A stretch of DNA of 64,000 nt from an uncultured Acetatifactor sp. (GTDB lineage: Bacteria > Bacillota > Clostridia > Lachnospirales > Lachnospiraceae): positions 1 through 64,000 of the forward strand of contig CAJUAB010000009.1 of assembly GCA_910583845.1 (NCBI GenBank), in the 5' to 3' direction. Made by a program: the position numbers and the translations under genes. Positions 25,896 to 35,453 of the stretch are shown piece after piece. Position 1 is the first letter of the stretch. The number at the start of each line of letters is the position of its first letter. Below the pieces are notes generated by a model, which did no database searches, was not told the DNA's origin, and worked only from the letters and a program-made list of their open reading frames with translations.

Positions 25896-28475
25896 ATGCA
25901 GACAAGTAAAAAGATATTAATCGGTATTGTAAGCATAATCGCGGCAGTTTTTGTCATCTTCATGGCGCGCTGGCTGATCCGCTACCACTTCTACAACAGT
26001 TATCGGGATGATCTGAGTTCCTACGGATATGAGGAGGGAACCGCGTTTCAGGCCATAGACGAGAGCAGCAGCGATGTGGCGGGGATGGAGCTGGCGGCGG
26101 AAAATGAGATCCTGAAGCTCTATGCCAACACCACCACCGGCGAGGTGGCGGTGGTGGATAAGCGCAACGGTCAGATTACCCTGTCCAATCCCACAGACGC
26201 GGAGGAGGACGGCATTGCCAACAGGGCGCACAAAAATTATCTGAGATCCCAGCTGATCATTGATTTCTTCAATTCCAGCAGGACGCAGGCCACATATGAC
26301 TCTTTCAGCTACTGCACGGACAGGGGGCAGCTGGAGGTGGAGGGAATCGAGAACGGTATCCGCTTCTGGTATACCATCGGGGACATGAGCTCCGCCACCG
26401 GCATCGTGCCTCAGTATATAAGCTCCGCCGCCCTGGATAGGGTGCTGGCCGCGCTGGATGAGGCTAGTCAGAAGTATGTGCGCGAGAGATACAGGGAGAG
26501 CTCCGCGGTGGATGACTATTATGAACTGCTGGATTCCGCGGCCAAGGGCGCGTCCCAGATGCGCAAGATGAACCAGTATTTTGAGACTGCGGGCTTTACG
26601 GAGGAGGAGTATGTGACGGAGATGATGAACTCCGGAGTGGAAGGGGCGGTTCCCATTTCCTTTGAGATTCCTCTGGAGTACCGCCTGCATGACGACGCGG
26701 TGGATGTGTCCATTCCCATGGACCATGTGGTGGAAAACGGCGGCGGCACACTGTTCCGTATCCAGATGCTGCGGTATTTCGGCACGGCGGGGATGGATGA
26801 GAGCGGCTACATGCTGGTGCCCAACGGCTCCGGTTCGCTGATCAATTTCAACAACGGCAAACCCACGGCCAGCCAGTATTCCGAGTATGTGTACGGCATT
26901 GACCCGCTGGCGGCGGAGTACACGGTGCGTGAGAATACGGAGAATATAAAGATGGCTCTGTTCGGCATTTTCCGGGAGAAGAGCGCCATATTCGCCACCA
27001 TAGAGGACGGTGCCGCCTTTGCCAATCTGACGGCTTATGTGTCAGGGAAAATCAATGAATACAACTTTGTGTTCCCTACCTTTGTGGTGCGGGGGAACGA
27101 CCGGCTGTCCATGTTTGGAACCACGGGAAACGAGGCGGATATCCCGGTGGTGGAACCCAATTTCTATGACGCGGATATCACGGTGAAGTACACCATGCTG
27201 ACCGAGGAAAACGCTACATACGCCAAGGCGGCCAATTATTACCGCCAGCGCCTGATCGACGAGGGAAAGCTGACCGCGGACACCGGGGCGGGCGGGGATC
27301 TGAAATTCTACTATGATGTGCTGGGCGGCGTGACCATGACCAAGTTCTTTCTGGGCACCCAGTACAACGGCATGTATACCATGACGGACTTTGACGAGGC
27401 GGCGCGGATCTACGAGGATCTGAAGCAGAACGGGATCACGAACCAGGTGATGAACTTCCAGGGCTGGATGAACCACGGTTATCATCATGATGTGGTGGAT
27501 AAGATAAAAGTGGCCGGCGCCTTGGGCGGGAAGTCGGGACTGGAGGAGCTGAACGAGCTGATGGCGGCGGACGGCAATTTGCTGTACGGGGACGTGGCTT
27601 TCCAGGAGGTAAGCTATGTGAGCAGACGCTACTCTTACAACAATGAGACTTCCAGATACTACGGCGCGGGGTATGTGGCCGAGCTGGGGCTGGTACATCC
27701 GGCAACTCTCCGGAAAACCTCCGGCCTGGGCTACGCGGAGAATCACTATTTCCTGATCTCTCCCAAGTTCCTGGTACGCTACGTGGACGCGTTCACTAAA
27801 AAAATAGGCAAAGTGGACATCGGCGGGATTTCCCTGCGGGATCTGGGCAATGAACTGCACTCGGATAAGAAACGGACCAATATTATCGACCGGGAAGCGG
27901 CTCTGGATGTGGTGCTGGCCAGCCTGGAACAGATTGAGGGAACCGGCAGGAATATCATGTTGAACGCGGGCAACGATTATGCATTTGCCTTCGCGGATGA
28001 TATCATCAATGTGCCTCTGTCCTCCAATGATTACTATATTGTGGACAGCACAGTTCCTTTCTATGAAATGCTGATCCACGGATCTATCGACTACGCGGGC
28101 AGCAATATCAATCTGAGCGATACCTATGAGAGGGCGGACATTGTCCTGAACCTGGTGGAGTACGGCGCATCGCCCCACTTTATGTTTACCAGCAGCAGCG
28201 CCAGCGACATGAAGAACACGGGCCTGAACAGGTATTACGCAACGACTTATGAGAACTGGAAAGAAGACGCCATTGCCATCTATGAGGAAGTAAACAACGC
28301 GCTGAAGCATGTGACCGGCGCGGCCATCATAAACCATGAGGTGCTGGAGGGCGGCGTCAAGGCGGTAACCTACAGCAACGGAGTGATCATCTATATCAAC
28401 GAAGGGGCGGCGGACCAGACAGTGGGCGGCGTGACCGTGCCCGCGAGAAGCTACCGGATAGGGGGTGTTGAGTAA
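25896..28475 (+). CDS. DUF5696-like membrane-anchored protein, putative glycan-active barrel
   Basis: 859 residues. One N-terminal span (ILIGIVSIIAAVFVIFMARW, about 7-26) anchors it with the body outside. The N-terminal half is beta-rich (TTGEVAVVDKRNG, GYMLVPNGSGSLINFNNG), resembling the sandwich that precedes some glycosidase barrels. The C-terminal part (about 465-800) has alternating strands and helices with NQVMNFQGWMNHGYHHD, GYAENHYFLISP and NIMLNAGNDYAFAF, consistent with a TIM-barrel-like fold. The match to DUF5696 is from memory of similar clusters. Catalytic residues are not assignable by eye. GGGGGAGG precedes the ATG. The next permease gene overlaps its stop by one base. A surface glycosidase or polysaccharide handler is plausible but unproven. 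Confidence 0.75.
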   Translation: MQTSKKILIGIVSIIAAVFVIFMARWLIRYHFYNSYRDDLSSYGYEEGTAFQAIDESSSDVAGMELAAENEILKLYANTTTGEVAVVDKRNGQITLSNPTDAEEDGIANRAHKNYLRSQLIIDFFNSSRTQATYDSFSYCTDRGQLEVEGIENGIRFWYTIGDMSSATGIVPQYISSAALDRVLAALDEASQKYVRERYRESSAVDDYYELLDSAAKGASQMRKMNQYFETAGFTEEEYVTEMMNSGVEGAVPISFEIPLEYRLHDDAVDVSIPMDHVVENGGGTLFRIQMLRYFGTAGMDESGYMLVPNGSGSLINFNNGKPTASQYSEYVYGIDPLAAEYTVRENTENIKMALFGIFREKSAIFATIEDGAAFANLTAYVSGKINEYNFVFPTFVVRGNDRLSMFGTTGNEADIPVVEPNFYDADITVKYTMLTEENATYAKAANYYRQRLIDEGKLTADTGAGGDLKFYYDVLGGVTMTKFFLGTQYNGMYTMTDFDEAARIYEDLKQNGITNQVMNFQGWMNHGYHHDVVDKIKVAGALGGKSGLEELNELMAADGNLLYGDVAFQEVSYVSRRYSYNNETSRYYGAGYVAELGLVHPATLRKTSGLGYAENHYFLISPKFLVRYVDAFTKKIGKVDIGGISLRDLGNELHSDKKRTNIIDREAALDVVLASLEQIEGTGRNIMLNAGNDYAFAFADDIINVPLSSNDYYIVDSTVPFYEMLIHGSIDYAGSNINLSDTYERADIVLNLVEYGASPHFMFTSSSASDMKNTGLNRYYATTYENWKEDAIAIYEEVNNALKHVTGAAIINHEVLEGGVKAVTYSNGVIIYINEGAADQTVGGVTVPARSYRIGGVE

Positions 28476-29407
28476 TGGAAGCAACAGGGACAAAGAAAAG
28501 GAAAAAGCGCACTCTATCCCAAAGGCAGGCGATGAAGGGATTCCTCTTCATCACACCCTGGCTGATCGGATTTATCTGGTTCTATGCCCGCAGTCTGTTC
28601 ATGACCGTGCAGTTCTCCTTCTCGGAGATGGTGGTGAATCCCGGCGGCGGCTACACGCTGGATTTTGTATGGCTGGATAACTTTATTTACGCTTTCCGGG
28701 CCCATGCGACCTACAAACAGATCCTGACCACGTCCATCGGCAATATGATTGTGGATGTGCCGTTGATTACCTTTTTCAGCTTATTCATGGCAATGCTGCT
28801 GAACCGGAAATTCAAGGGGCGCACGTTGGTAAGGGCCATCTTCTTCCTGCCCGTCATCCTCAACGCGGACGCCATCGTGGATGCCATGAATCTGTCCAGG
28901 CTGATGATGAGCGGGGGGATCTCCAGCGCCAGCGCCGAGATGGCGGCATCCGCCAGCAGCGGCATGAGCGTGGAGTACTATATCCAGATGTTCAGCTCCC
29001 TTGGACTGCCGGAGGTGCTCATCGAGTATATCTCCGGAGCCGTGAGCCGCATCAGTGATATCATCAACGCCTCCGGTGTACAGATTATCATTTTCATAGC
29101 GGCGCTACAGTCCATCCCGGGTTCCATGTATGAGGTGGCCAAGATCGAGGGCGCTACCGCTTATGAGACATTCTGGAAAGTGACCTTCCCCATGGTAATG
29201 CCCCATATTATTACCAATGTGGTATATACGGTGGTGGACAGCTTCGCCAAGTCGGATGTCATTGAACTGGCCTATGACACGGCTTTCGGACCGCAGATGA
29301 ATTACGGCCTGAGCTCCGTATTCAGCCTGGTATCCACAGTGATCACCTGTCTGATTCTGGTAATTGTGTGCGGCCTGATTCAAAAACGGACGTTCTACTA
29401 TAATTGA
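28475..29407 (+). CDS. sugar ABC transporter permease 1 (MalF/UgpA type), second importer
   Basis: 310 residues, six predicted spans; the N-terminus is very basic, followed by GFLFITPWLIGFIWFYARSL. A Ser/Ala-rich loop (GGISSASAEMAASASSG, about 147-163) between spans is longer than usual. The EAA loop is YEVAKIEGATAYETFWKVTF (about residue 218-237). It starts inside the stop codon of the DUF5696-like gene, so it is translationally coupled to it. Its partner is the next gene. Confidence 0.9.
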   Translation: MEATGTKKRKKRTLSQRQAMKGFLFITPWLIGFIWFYARSLFMTVQFSFSEMVVNPGGGYTLDFVWLDNFIYAFRAHATYKQILTTSIGNMIVDVPLITFFSLFMAMLLNRKFKGRTLVRAIFFLPVILNADAIVDAMNLSRLMMSGGISSASAEMAASASSGMSVEYYIQMFSSLGLPEVLIEYISGAVSRISDIINASGVQIIIFIAALQSIPGSMYEVAKIEGATAYETFWKVTFPMVMPHIITNVVYTVVDSFAKSDVIELAYDTAFGPQMNYGLSSVFSLVSTVITCLILVIVCGLIQKRTFYYN

Positions 29408-29422
29408 GAAAGGAGAAAAAAG

Positions 29423-30433
29423 ATGAATAAGCAGAAAACAATCCCTTCGTCAGGCCGCATCAGGGCCGCAATCCAGTCCATGAAGGAAGATACGCAGTTT
29501 ACCAACGACAGGCTGCGCTGGGCCGGCAATATCAAAGGCTTCGGACTGGGCGTATTCAGGCTCGCGATCATCCTTGGCATTTGCTACGTGATTCTCGGGC
29601 CGGTTATCGGTATTATCAGCAGTTCTTTTTTCTCTGATGCCGACAGCTATAACCCCATGGTGTACCTGATTCCCCAGGAGCCCACATTGCAGCGTTACAA
29701 GCTGGCCTCCCAGTATCTGATCTACTGGAAGACCATGGGCAGCTCCCTGCTGTATTCCGGAACGCTGATGCTGCTCCAGGTAGTCATGTGTTCCATGGTG
29801 GGATACGGCTTCGCGAGATTCAAGTTCCCTTTCCGGAACGTGCTGTTTGCCTGTGTGGTGGTCATGATCGTCATTCCCACCAACACCATCATGCTGCCGC
29901 TGTATACGACTTTTACAAGATTTGACATATTCGGCATCATCAGCGCCGTCCGGGGAGCCCCGCTGAACCTGATGTCCACGCCGGTGCCCATGTATATCAT
30001 GACGGCCTTCTGCTGCGGCCTGCGTTCCGGCCTGTACATCTATATTTTCAACCAGTTCTTCCGGGGACTGCCCAAGGAGATTGAGGAGGCGGCCTTCGTG
30101 GACGGGGCGGGCACATTGTATACCTATTTCCGGATCATGCTGGTCAACGCCATGCCCTCTGTGATAACCGTTGCGATTTTCTCCATGGTCTGGCAGTATA
30201 ACGATACATTTTATGCCAATCTGTTCCTGATTGACGAGAAGATCATTATCAGTAAGAGGATCTCCTCCATCACGGGTTCCATCTCCAATGTGGAGAAGAT
30301 CATGGACCCGAGCATTCTGGAATTGTATATGGATGCGGGCATTGTGCTGGTGATGCTTCCCATCATTATCATCTATGTGCTGCTGCAGAAGCAGTTTATT
30401 GAAGGCGTGGAAAGAAGCGGGATCGTCGGTTGA
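29423..30433 (+). CDS. sugar ABC transporter permease 2 (MalG/UgpE type), second importer
   Basis: 336 residues. The N-terminal cytoplasmic stretch is about 45 residues, then a span (LAIILGICYVILGPVIGIIS), a PQEPTLQRYKLASQY segment, and further spans. The EAA loop is IEEAAFVDGAGTLYTYFRIM (about 217-236). AAAGGAGAAAAAAG precedes the ATG. It completes the second importer with the preceding permease; the candidate binding protein is at 32507. No ATPase is encoded nearby. Confidence 0.9.
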   Translation: MNKQKTIPSSGRIRAAIQSMKEDTQFTNDRLRWAGNIKGFGLGVFRLAIILGICYVILGPVIGIISSSFFSDADSYNPMVYLIPQEPTLQRYKLASQYLIYWKTMGSSLLYSGTLMLLQVVMCSMVGYGFARFKFPFRNVLFACVVVMIVIPTNTIMLPLYTTFTRFDIFGIISAVRGAPLNLMSTPVPMYIMTAFCCGLRSGLYIYIFNQFFRGLPKEIEEAAFVDGAGTLYTYFRIMLVNAMPSVITVAIFSMVWQYNDTFYANLFLIDEKIIISKRISSITGSISNVEKIMDPSILELYMDAGIVLVMLPIIIIYVLLQKQFIEGVERSGIVG

Positions 30434-30493
30434 CGGCGGGCGGCTTTTCCAGATACAGTAAGTTCAACGATCATATAAAGGAGGATGAAAAAG

Positions 30494-32377
30494 TTGAAGG
30501 CAAAAAAAGTTTTAGCACTATGTGTTGCTGCTGCCATGGCTATGAGCCTGGCGGCATGCGGTAACCAGGACGCCGGAAGCGACAACGTTTCGCAGGAAAC
30601 GGTGCAGCAGAGTTCCGAAAGTACGCCGGAGTCCAGCTCCGAAGCGGCCCCGGAATCTTCGGAGGCGCCTGTGGAGGCTCCGGCGGAGGCAGGACCGGCC
30701 AGCATTGATTTTGAAGACGAGTTGTTTGGCTTTATCGGCAACAACACTTCTGTGGCAGGCGGCCTGGGCGACGCTTCGGGATACGGCGTGGTGGACTATA
30801 ACGGCTCCAAGGCGCTGGAGGCAGTTCCTGACGGGAAGGGGCTGGGCATAGGGTTCCAGATCGACGCGCTGCTGGGCGACAAGGTTTCTCAGGTGAAGAC
30901 GGTGGAGCTGACCATCGGCGCCAAGAGTCCTGACGGCAAGTTCTACGCCTGCTCCGGTAAGCTCTACGGCCTGTACGCGGGTGAGAAGGACGGCGATGCC
31001 TGGTCCGTCTATCTGGAGACAGCCAATCCCAAGACGGCGGTCTATGAGGTTCCCGAGGGAAGAACCTTCGCGGCGGGAGACTATTTCGTGGTATCCCTGG
31101 AGACCGACAATGCCTCCGCCGAGGCCGGCTGGCAGACCCTGTACATTGACAATGTGACTTTCAAGGACGCGTCCGGCAATGTGCTGGAGGCCGATTCTTC
31201 CGCAGAGTATGTGGCTGCGGACAACGAGATTGACAGATCCAATCTGTGTACGCTGACAGATGTTGTGGAGTTCGAGGGCTTTGCAACCTCCGGCGGCGGC
31301 TGGGGCCAGGCCGGGTTCACGATGCCGGAGGAGTTTATAAGCGCTCTGGTGCCCGGTTCGGTGGTGGAAATCAGCTACAGCAGCGCCAGCGGCGACATGT
31401 GGGTTGTTATGAACGAGGCGGAGGGCGACTGGAGAAGAGCATGTCAGCCCGGCGGCGAGGGAACCCCCGCGTACTACAACAATGCCGGGAATATCGCGCA
31501 GATCACCTTTGAACAGCTGGCGGAAATCTATGGAGACGATGTGTCGAAGTGGGGGACCAGCATGCAGTGCGAGGCGTCCGGCGATTGGGAAGTTTTCAGT
31601 GTGAAGGTGGGAAAGAAAGCGCCTCACTATACGCTTACGAACGCGGTTGATTTTGAGGGCTTTGTCACCTCCGAGGCAGGCTGGGCGCAGTCGGGCTTTA
31701 CCATGCCCCAGGAATTTGTGGACGCGTTGGTGCCCGGCTCTATCGTAGAGATTACCTACAGCAGTGAAAACGGCGATATGTGGGCGCTGATGAACGAGGC
31801 GCAGGCAGGCTGGATCAGAGTGGGCCAGCCTGGCGGTGAGGGAACTCCCGCCGTGACGGACGGCAGTAAGTGTTATATCACCTATGAGCAGTTCGCGGCC
31901 CTGTATGGGGATGACGTATCCACCTGGGGAACCACCATGCAGTGTGAGGCATCCGGCGCATGGGAGGTATACGGCGTAAGGGTCGGCACGGCCCAGGAGC
32001 TTAAGATGGTGAACAATCTGGTGAATTTTGAAGGCTTTGTGACATCCGGCAGCGGCTGGGGCCAGGCCGGATTCACCATGCCGGAGGAGATTATAAGCGC
32101 TCTGGTGCCCGGCTCTGTGGTGGTGATCAGCTACAGCAGCGCCAGCGGCGACATGTGGGTTATTATGAACGAGGCGGAGGGCGACTGGAGGAGAGCAGGC
32201 CAGCCCGGCGGCGAGGGAACGCCCGCGGCTGTGGACGGCAAGGTATGCCAGATCACCTTTGAGCAGCTGGCGGAAATCTATGGCGACGACGTGTCCAAAT
32301 GGGGAACCAGCATGCAGTGTGAAGCCTCCGGCGACTGGGAGGTTTTCAGCGTGGCAGTGGGAACCGCGGCGGAGTAA
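30494..32377 (+). CDS. surface lipoprotein with three tandem ~120-residue beta-rich repeats
   Basis: About 627 residues. AAAGGAGG (30477-30484) sits 9 bases before a TTG at 30494 but directly abuts the ATG at 30485, so TTG is the better start. The lipoprotein signal ends SLAACG. A Ser/Glu/Pro-rich linker follows, then a separate domain (about 65-235, ending LYIDNVTFKD, like a carbohydrate-binding beta-sandwich). Three repeats come next, each with VxFEGFxTS-GW-Q-GFTMP, SGDMWxxMNEA and GDDVSxWGTxMQCEASGxWEV. Repeats 1 and 3 are nearly identical at DNA level. The conserved Trp/Tyr residues suggest glycan binding, probably a multivalent capture protein for the adjacent importers. I do not recognise a named CBM family. 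Confidence 0.8.
   Translation: MKAKKVLALCVAAAMAMSLAACGNQDAGSDNVSQETVQQSSESTPESSSEAAPESSEAPVEAPAEAGPASIDFEDELFGFIGNNTSVAGGLGDASGYGVVDYNGSKALEAVPDGKGLGIGFQIDALLGDKVSQVKTVELTIGAKSPDGKFYACSGKLYGLYAGEKDGDAWSVYLETANPKTAVYEVPEGRTFAAGDYFVVSLETDNASAEAGWQTLYIDNVTFKDASGNVLEADSSAEYVAADNEIDRSNLCTLTDVVEFEGFATSGGGWGQAGFTMPEEFISALVPGSVVEISYSSASGDMWVVMNEAEGDWRRACQPGGEGTPAYYNNAGNIAQITFEQLAEIYGDDVSKWGTSMQCEASGDWEVFSVKVGKKAPHYTLTNAVDFEGFVTSEAGWAQSGFTMPQEFVDALVPGSIVEITYSSENGDMWALMNEAQAGWIRVGQPGGEGTPAVTDGSKCYITYEQFAALYGDDVSTWGTTMQCEASGAWEVYGVRVGTAQELKMVNNLVNFEGFVTSGSGWGQAGFTMPEEIISALVPGSVVVISYSSASGDMWVIMNEAEGDWRRAGQPGGEGTPAAVDGKVCQITFEQLAEIYGDDVSKWGTSMQCEASGDWEVFSVAVGTAAE
31258..32370 (+). repeat. three tandem domain-length repeats in the lipoprotein gene
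   Basis: Units begin near 31258, 31636 and 32011 (about 370-380 bp each). Units 1 and 3 share long identical DNA stretches, for example TATAAGCGCTCTGGTGCCCGG at 31335 and 32092; unit 2 is more diverged. Confidence 0.75.
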
Positions 32378-32403
32378 ATGGTTTTGTGAAATCAACCAAT
32401 CCA

Positions 32404-32432
32404 TGTCAGAATGCCGGAGCGTTCTGGCATGG
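32404..32432 (+). promoter_or_regulatory. intergenic hairpin before the second solute-binding gene
   Basis: TGTCAGAA pairs with TTCTGGCA around a GCCGGAGCG loop. There is no T-run. It may stabilise or separate the two lipoprotein messages. Confidence 0.4.
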
Positions 32433-32506
32433 ACCGTCAGGCTGGTATGTCGGAAAGCGGCATCGAAGCCAAGAGTATGAGGAGACTATAATAGGAGGAT
32501 AATAGC

Positions 32507-33964
32507 ATGAAAAATGTGACAAAGAGATTGCTTTCCCTGGGGCTGTGCGCGGCTATGGTTGCCGGTATGACGGCCTGCGGCAATGAGGGCAGTGACACTC
32601 CCGCCAGCAATACCGGGAACAGCGAAGTGACGGAAAACAGCAATGCCGGCGGCGACGCAGCCGGTGACGCGGACAATTCCGGCGCTGGCAGCAATACCCC
32701 TTACAATGAGGGGGAGACCAGAACCATCCGTATAGGCACCTGGTATGACCATTATTACGACAGTACGCATGCGGATATCTATGATAATCCGAAGGTATCC
32801 GATCTGGATCAGGCGCAGGCACAGTTTGATGTGGTGAAGGAGGTTGAGGAGAAGTACAATGTAAAGATTGAGTTCGTGAATCTGACATGGGACGGCATCC
32901 AGGAATCCATCAATACCTCTATTCTGGCCGGTACTCCTGACTGTGATATCTATGAGGGCGACATGACCTTCCTGATTCCCGCGGCATTGAACGGTTTTGT
33001 GACGGACCTGACGGAAGTGCTTCCCGCAGATAACGATATATTCGGTGATCAGATGGTCTTCAGCATCACGGATATCGGCAATGGCAATGGCGCGTACATT
33101 TTCAAGTCCAACAGCGGCGAGTCCCAGTATTATAACACTTATCCCCTGGCATTCAACGCGCAGATGCTGGAGGACGCAGGCCTGGAGAACCCCAATGATC
33201 TGTACGCCAGGGGGGAGTGGACCTGGGATAAGTGGAGAGAGTACCTGATCGCCCTGACACAGGATACGGATGGCGACGGCGTCATCGACGTATACGGCTT
33301 CGGTTCCCGCACAGACTTCCTGGTGCAGAATCTGCTGACCAGCAACGGCACCTACATCGCCCGGAACGAAACAGAGAACATCAGCAGCACCGAGGTGGGA
33401 GAAGTGCTGGAGTTCATCTACAACATGTATAATGTGGACCGTGTGGCCCGTCCCTGGAACGCGGATGATTTCAATGACAACCAGAACGCGTACCTGAAGG
33501 GCAGTGTGGCCTGCTGGATCACCGCGGCATGGATTTCCGACGCAAACAAGGATATCGAGCTGGGATATGACATTATCTGGGCGCCCTGGCCCATCGGCCC
33601 TCATGGCAATCAGGATACAAATGTGCTGAGAAACGGCGCTTCCGGCAACGCATGGATGATTCCTACCGGCGTAGAGGACCCCGAGCTGGTATTCACGGTG
33701 TTCCAGGATTGGCAGAACTGGTATCACGGCGACACGGATTGGCGTGACGGCAATATGACCTGGTGGGAGGACTGCGCCATGACGGAGGAGAATCTGGAAG
33801 TCATGGGCTATCTGGGAAGCAGGGAAGGTATTGAGATTTATGGCGCTCTGGGCGATGAACTCATCACCTGGTCTGACCTGCTGGACGGCGTGAACACTCC
33901 CGCGCAGTTCCAGGAGATCTACAAGCAGCCCGTGCAGGACGCGTTGGACGGCTTCTTTAACTAA
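32507..33964 (+). CDS. sugar ABC solute-binding lipoprotein, second importer
   Basis: 485 residues with a lipoprotein signal ending GMTACG (Cys24) and a Ser/Asn/Gly-rich linker to about residue 70. The body is a family 1 extracellular binding fold: TIRIGTWYDHYYDS, VVKEVEEKYNVKIEFVNLTWD, then YNTYPLAFNAQMLEDAGLENPNDLY and EWTWDKWREYLIAL, which is the usual hinge region. Many exposed Trp residues fit a sugar cleft. GGAGG precedes the ATG at ideal spacing. It most likely serves the permease pair at 28475-30433, from which it is separated only by the triple-repeat lipoprotein gene. Confidence 0.9.
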   Translation: MKNVTKRLLSLGLCAAMVAGMTACGNEGSDTPASNTGNSEVTENSNAGGDAAGDADNSGAGSNTPYNEGETRTIRIGTWYDHYYDSTHADIYDNPKVSDLDQAQAQFDVVKEVEEKYNVKIEFVNLTWDGIQESINTSILAGTPDCDIYEGDMTFLIPAALNGFVTDLTEVLPADNDIFGDQMVFSITDIGNGNGAYIFKSNSGESQYYNTYPLAFNAQMLEDAGLENPNDLYARGEWTWDKWREYLIALTQDTDGDGVIDVYGFGSRTDFLVQNLLTSNGTYIARNETENISSTEVGEVLEFIYNMYNVDRVARPWNADDFNDNQNAYLKGSVACWITAAWISDANKDIELGYDIIWAPWPIGPHGNQDTNVLRNGASGNAWMIPTGVEDPELVFTVFQDWQNWYHGDTDWRDGNMTWWEDCAMTEENLEVMGYLGSREGIEIYGALGDELITWSDLLDGVNTPAQFQEIYKQPVQDALDGFFN

Positions 33965-33993
33965 GCGGTGACACATCCCGGAAAGGATCATCA

Positions 33994-34020
33994 GGCGGAG
34001 CGTCGTAAGACGCCCCGCTT
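33994..34020 (+). terminator. hairpin after the solute-binding gene
   Basis: GCGTC-GTAA-GACGC with outer GCGG/CCGC pairing (about 33996-34018). It lacks a clear T-run, so it is a weak terminator or a stabilising hairpin. Confidence 0.4.
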
Positions 34021-34124
34021 ATGCAGGAAACGCCGGCCCTCATGGCACGGATGGTCATGGGGCCGCCTCCCGCAGAGAATGCAAGTGGGAAAACTATAAA
34101 ATATTATATAATTGAGAGGTATCT

Positions 34125-35147
34125 ATGAGCGATATTAAGATGATAGCGCCTGCCGTAAAAAACGTTCCCTGGCAGGAAAAGCCCCAAGGAATCAAGGGTG
34201 CTCCGATCTGGAGATACTCCGAAAACCCTATTATTGGCCGCAACCCTGTGGAAGGTGTGGCACGTATTTTCAACAGCGCGGTAATGCCCTATGAGAACGA
34301 GTTTATCGGTGTGTTCCGGGGGGAGCAGACCAACGGTATCCCCTATATCTATCTGGGGAGAAGCAAGGACGCGATTCACTGGAATTTTGATAAGGAAAAG
34401 ATCCCCTTTGTGGATGAAGAGGGAAATCCCTTTATGCCTGTTTACGCCTATGATCCCAGACTGGTAAAGGTGGAGGATACATACTACATTATCTGGTGTC
34501 AGGATTTCTATGGCGCGTCCATCGGTATGGCGAAGACCACGGATTTCAAGACCTTTGTAAGGCTGGAGAATCCCTTTATCCCCTTCAACAGGAACGCGGT
34601 GCTGTTCCCCCGCAAAATAAACGGCAACTTTGTGATGCTGTCCCGTCCCTCTGACAGCGGACATACACCCTTTGGCGATATCTTCCTGAGTGAGAGCCCG
34701 GATCTGGTTTATTGGGGGAAGCACAGGCATGTGATGGGCAAAGGGAGAGAATGGTGGGAGTCCGTGAAGATCGGCGGCGGCGCTGCTCCCATCGAGACCA
34801 GCGAGGGATGGCTTCTGTTCTACCATGGGGTCAGCGGCACCTGCAACGGCCTGGTATACAGCATCGGCGGCGCGATCCTGGATCTGGACAATCCGTCGGT
34901 TGTAAAGTATCGCTGCGAGACCTTCCTGCTGACACCGGAGGAGTGGTATGAGGAGAGGGGATTTGTGCCCAATGTGGCATTCCCCTGTGCCACCATTCAT
35001 GATCCCGTCAGCGGCAGGATCGCTATATATTACGGCTGCGCGGACAGCTATGTGGGGCTGGCGTTCTGCTACTTTGACGAGATTGTGGACTACATCAAAG
35101 AGCACAGCGTGGTGACGCAGGAAGACACCGAGATCGGCAGGAGATAA
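34125..35147 (+). CDS. GH130 phosphorylase, probable beta-1,4-mannooligosaccharide phosphorylase
   Basis: 340 residues, no signal peptide, so cytoplasmic. It is a five-bladed-propeller GH130 enzyme: NPIIGRNP start, FRGEQ segment, and the catalytic Asp110 in YAYDPRLV; NRNAVLFPRKING and GGGAAPIET are also family blocks. It would use phosphate to release mannose 1-phosphate from beta-mannosides that the importers bring in, saving ATP. Its length fits the shorter GH130_2-type mannooligosaccharide enzymes better than the ~390-residue mannosylglucose phosphorylases I recall. The GH26 enzyme upstream supports this. GAGAGG precedes the ATG. Confidence 0.88.
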   Translation: MSDIKMIAPAVKNVPWQEKPQGIKGAPIWRYSENPIIGRNPVEGVARIFNSAVMPYENEFIGVFRGEQTNGIPYIYLGRSKDAIHWNFDKEKIPFVDEEGNPFMPVYAYDPRLVKVEDTYYIIWCQDFYGASIGMAKTTDFKTFVRLENPFIPFNRNAVLFPRKINGNFVMLSRPSDSGHTPFGDIFLSESPDLVYWGKHRHVMGKGREWWESVKIGGGAAPIETSEGWLLFYHGVSGTCNGLVYSIGGAILDLDNPSVVKYRCETFLLTPEEWYEERGFVPNVAFPCATIHDPVSGRIAIYYGCADSYVGLAFCYFDEIVDYIKEHSVVTQEDTEIGRR

Positions 35148-35158
35148 ATATGGACAGA

Positions 35159-35194
35159 GGGAGCGGGAGACAGATGCGTGTCTCCCGCTTTTTC
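35159..35194 (+). terminator. terminator after GH130 gene
   Basis: AGCGGGAGACA (35162-35172) pairs with TGTCTCCCGCT (35179-35189), then TTTT. It likely ends the main mannan transcript, leaving the deacetylase gene mostly under its own promoter. A possible extended -10 (TG-T-TATACT, 35276-35284) lies downstream. Confidence 0.75.
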
Positions 35195-35453
35195 AAACAC
35201 GCTCTGCGGATGGCGGCCCGAAAAAGAATGTGATGACTGATGCGTTGACAGGGCTGTACAACAGCGGGGGATCTGTGTTATACTCGGGACAGCAGCTTTT
35301 ATCGGGTGTCGCACGGCGCGATGTTCCGGTTCCCTTCGCGCAGCGGGGGACAGACAGGGGCATCAGGGCGGGGCGTACCGGTATGGAACTTTGAACGGCG
35401 TATACCCGGGGCAGGGGGCGTACGTGAAATGAGCAGCAGAAAGGCGGATGAAT

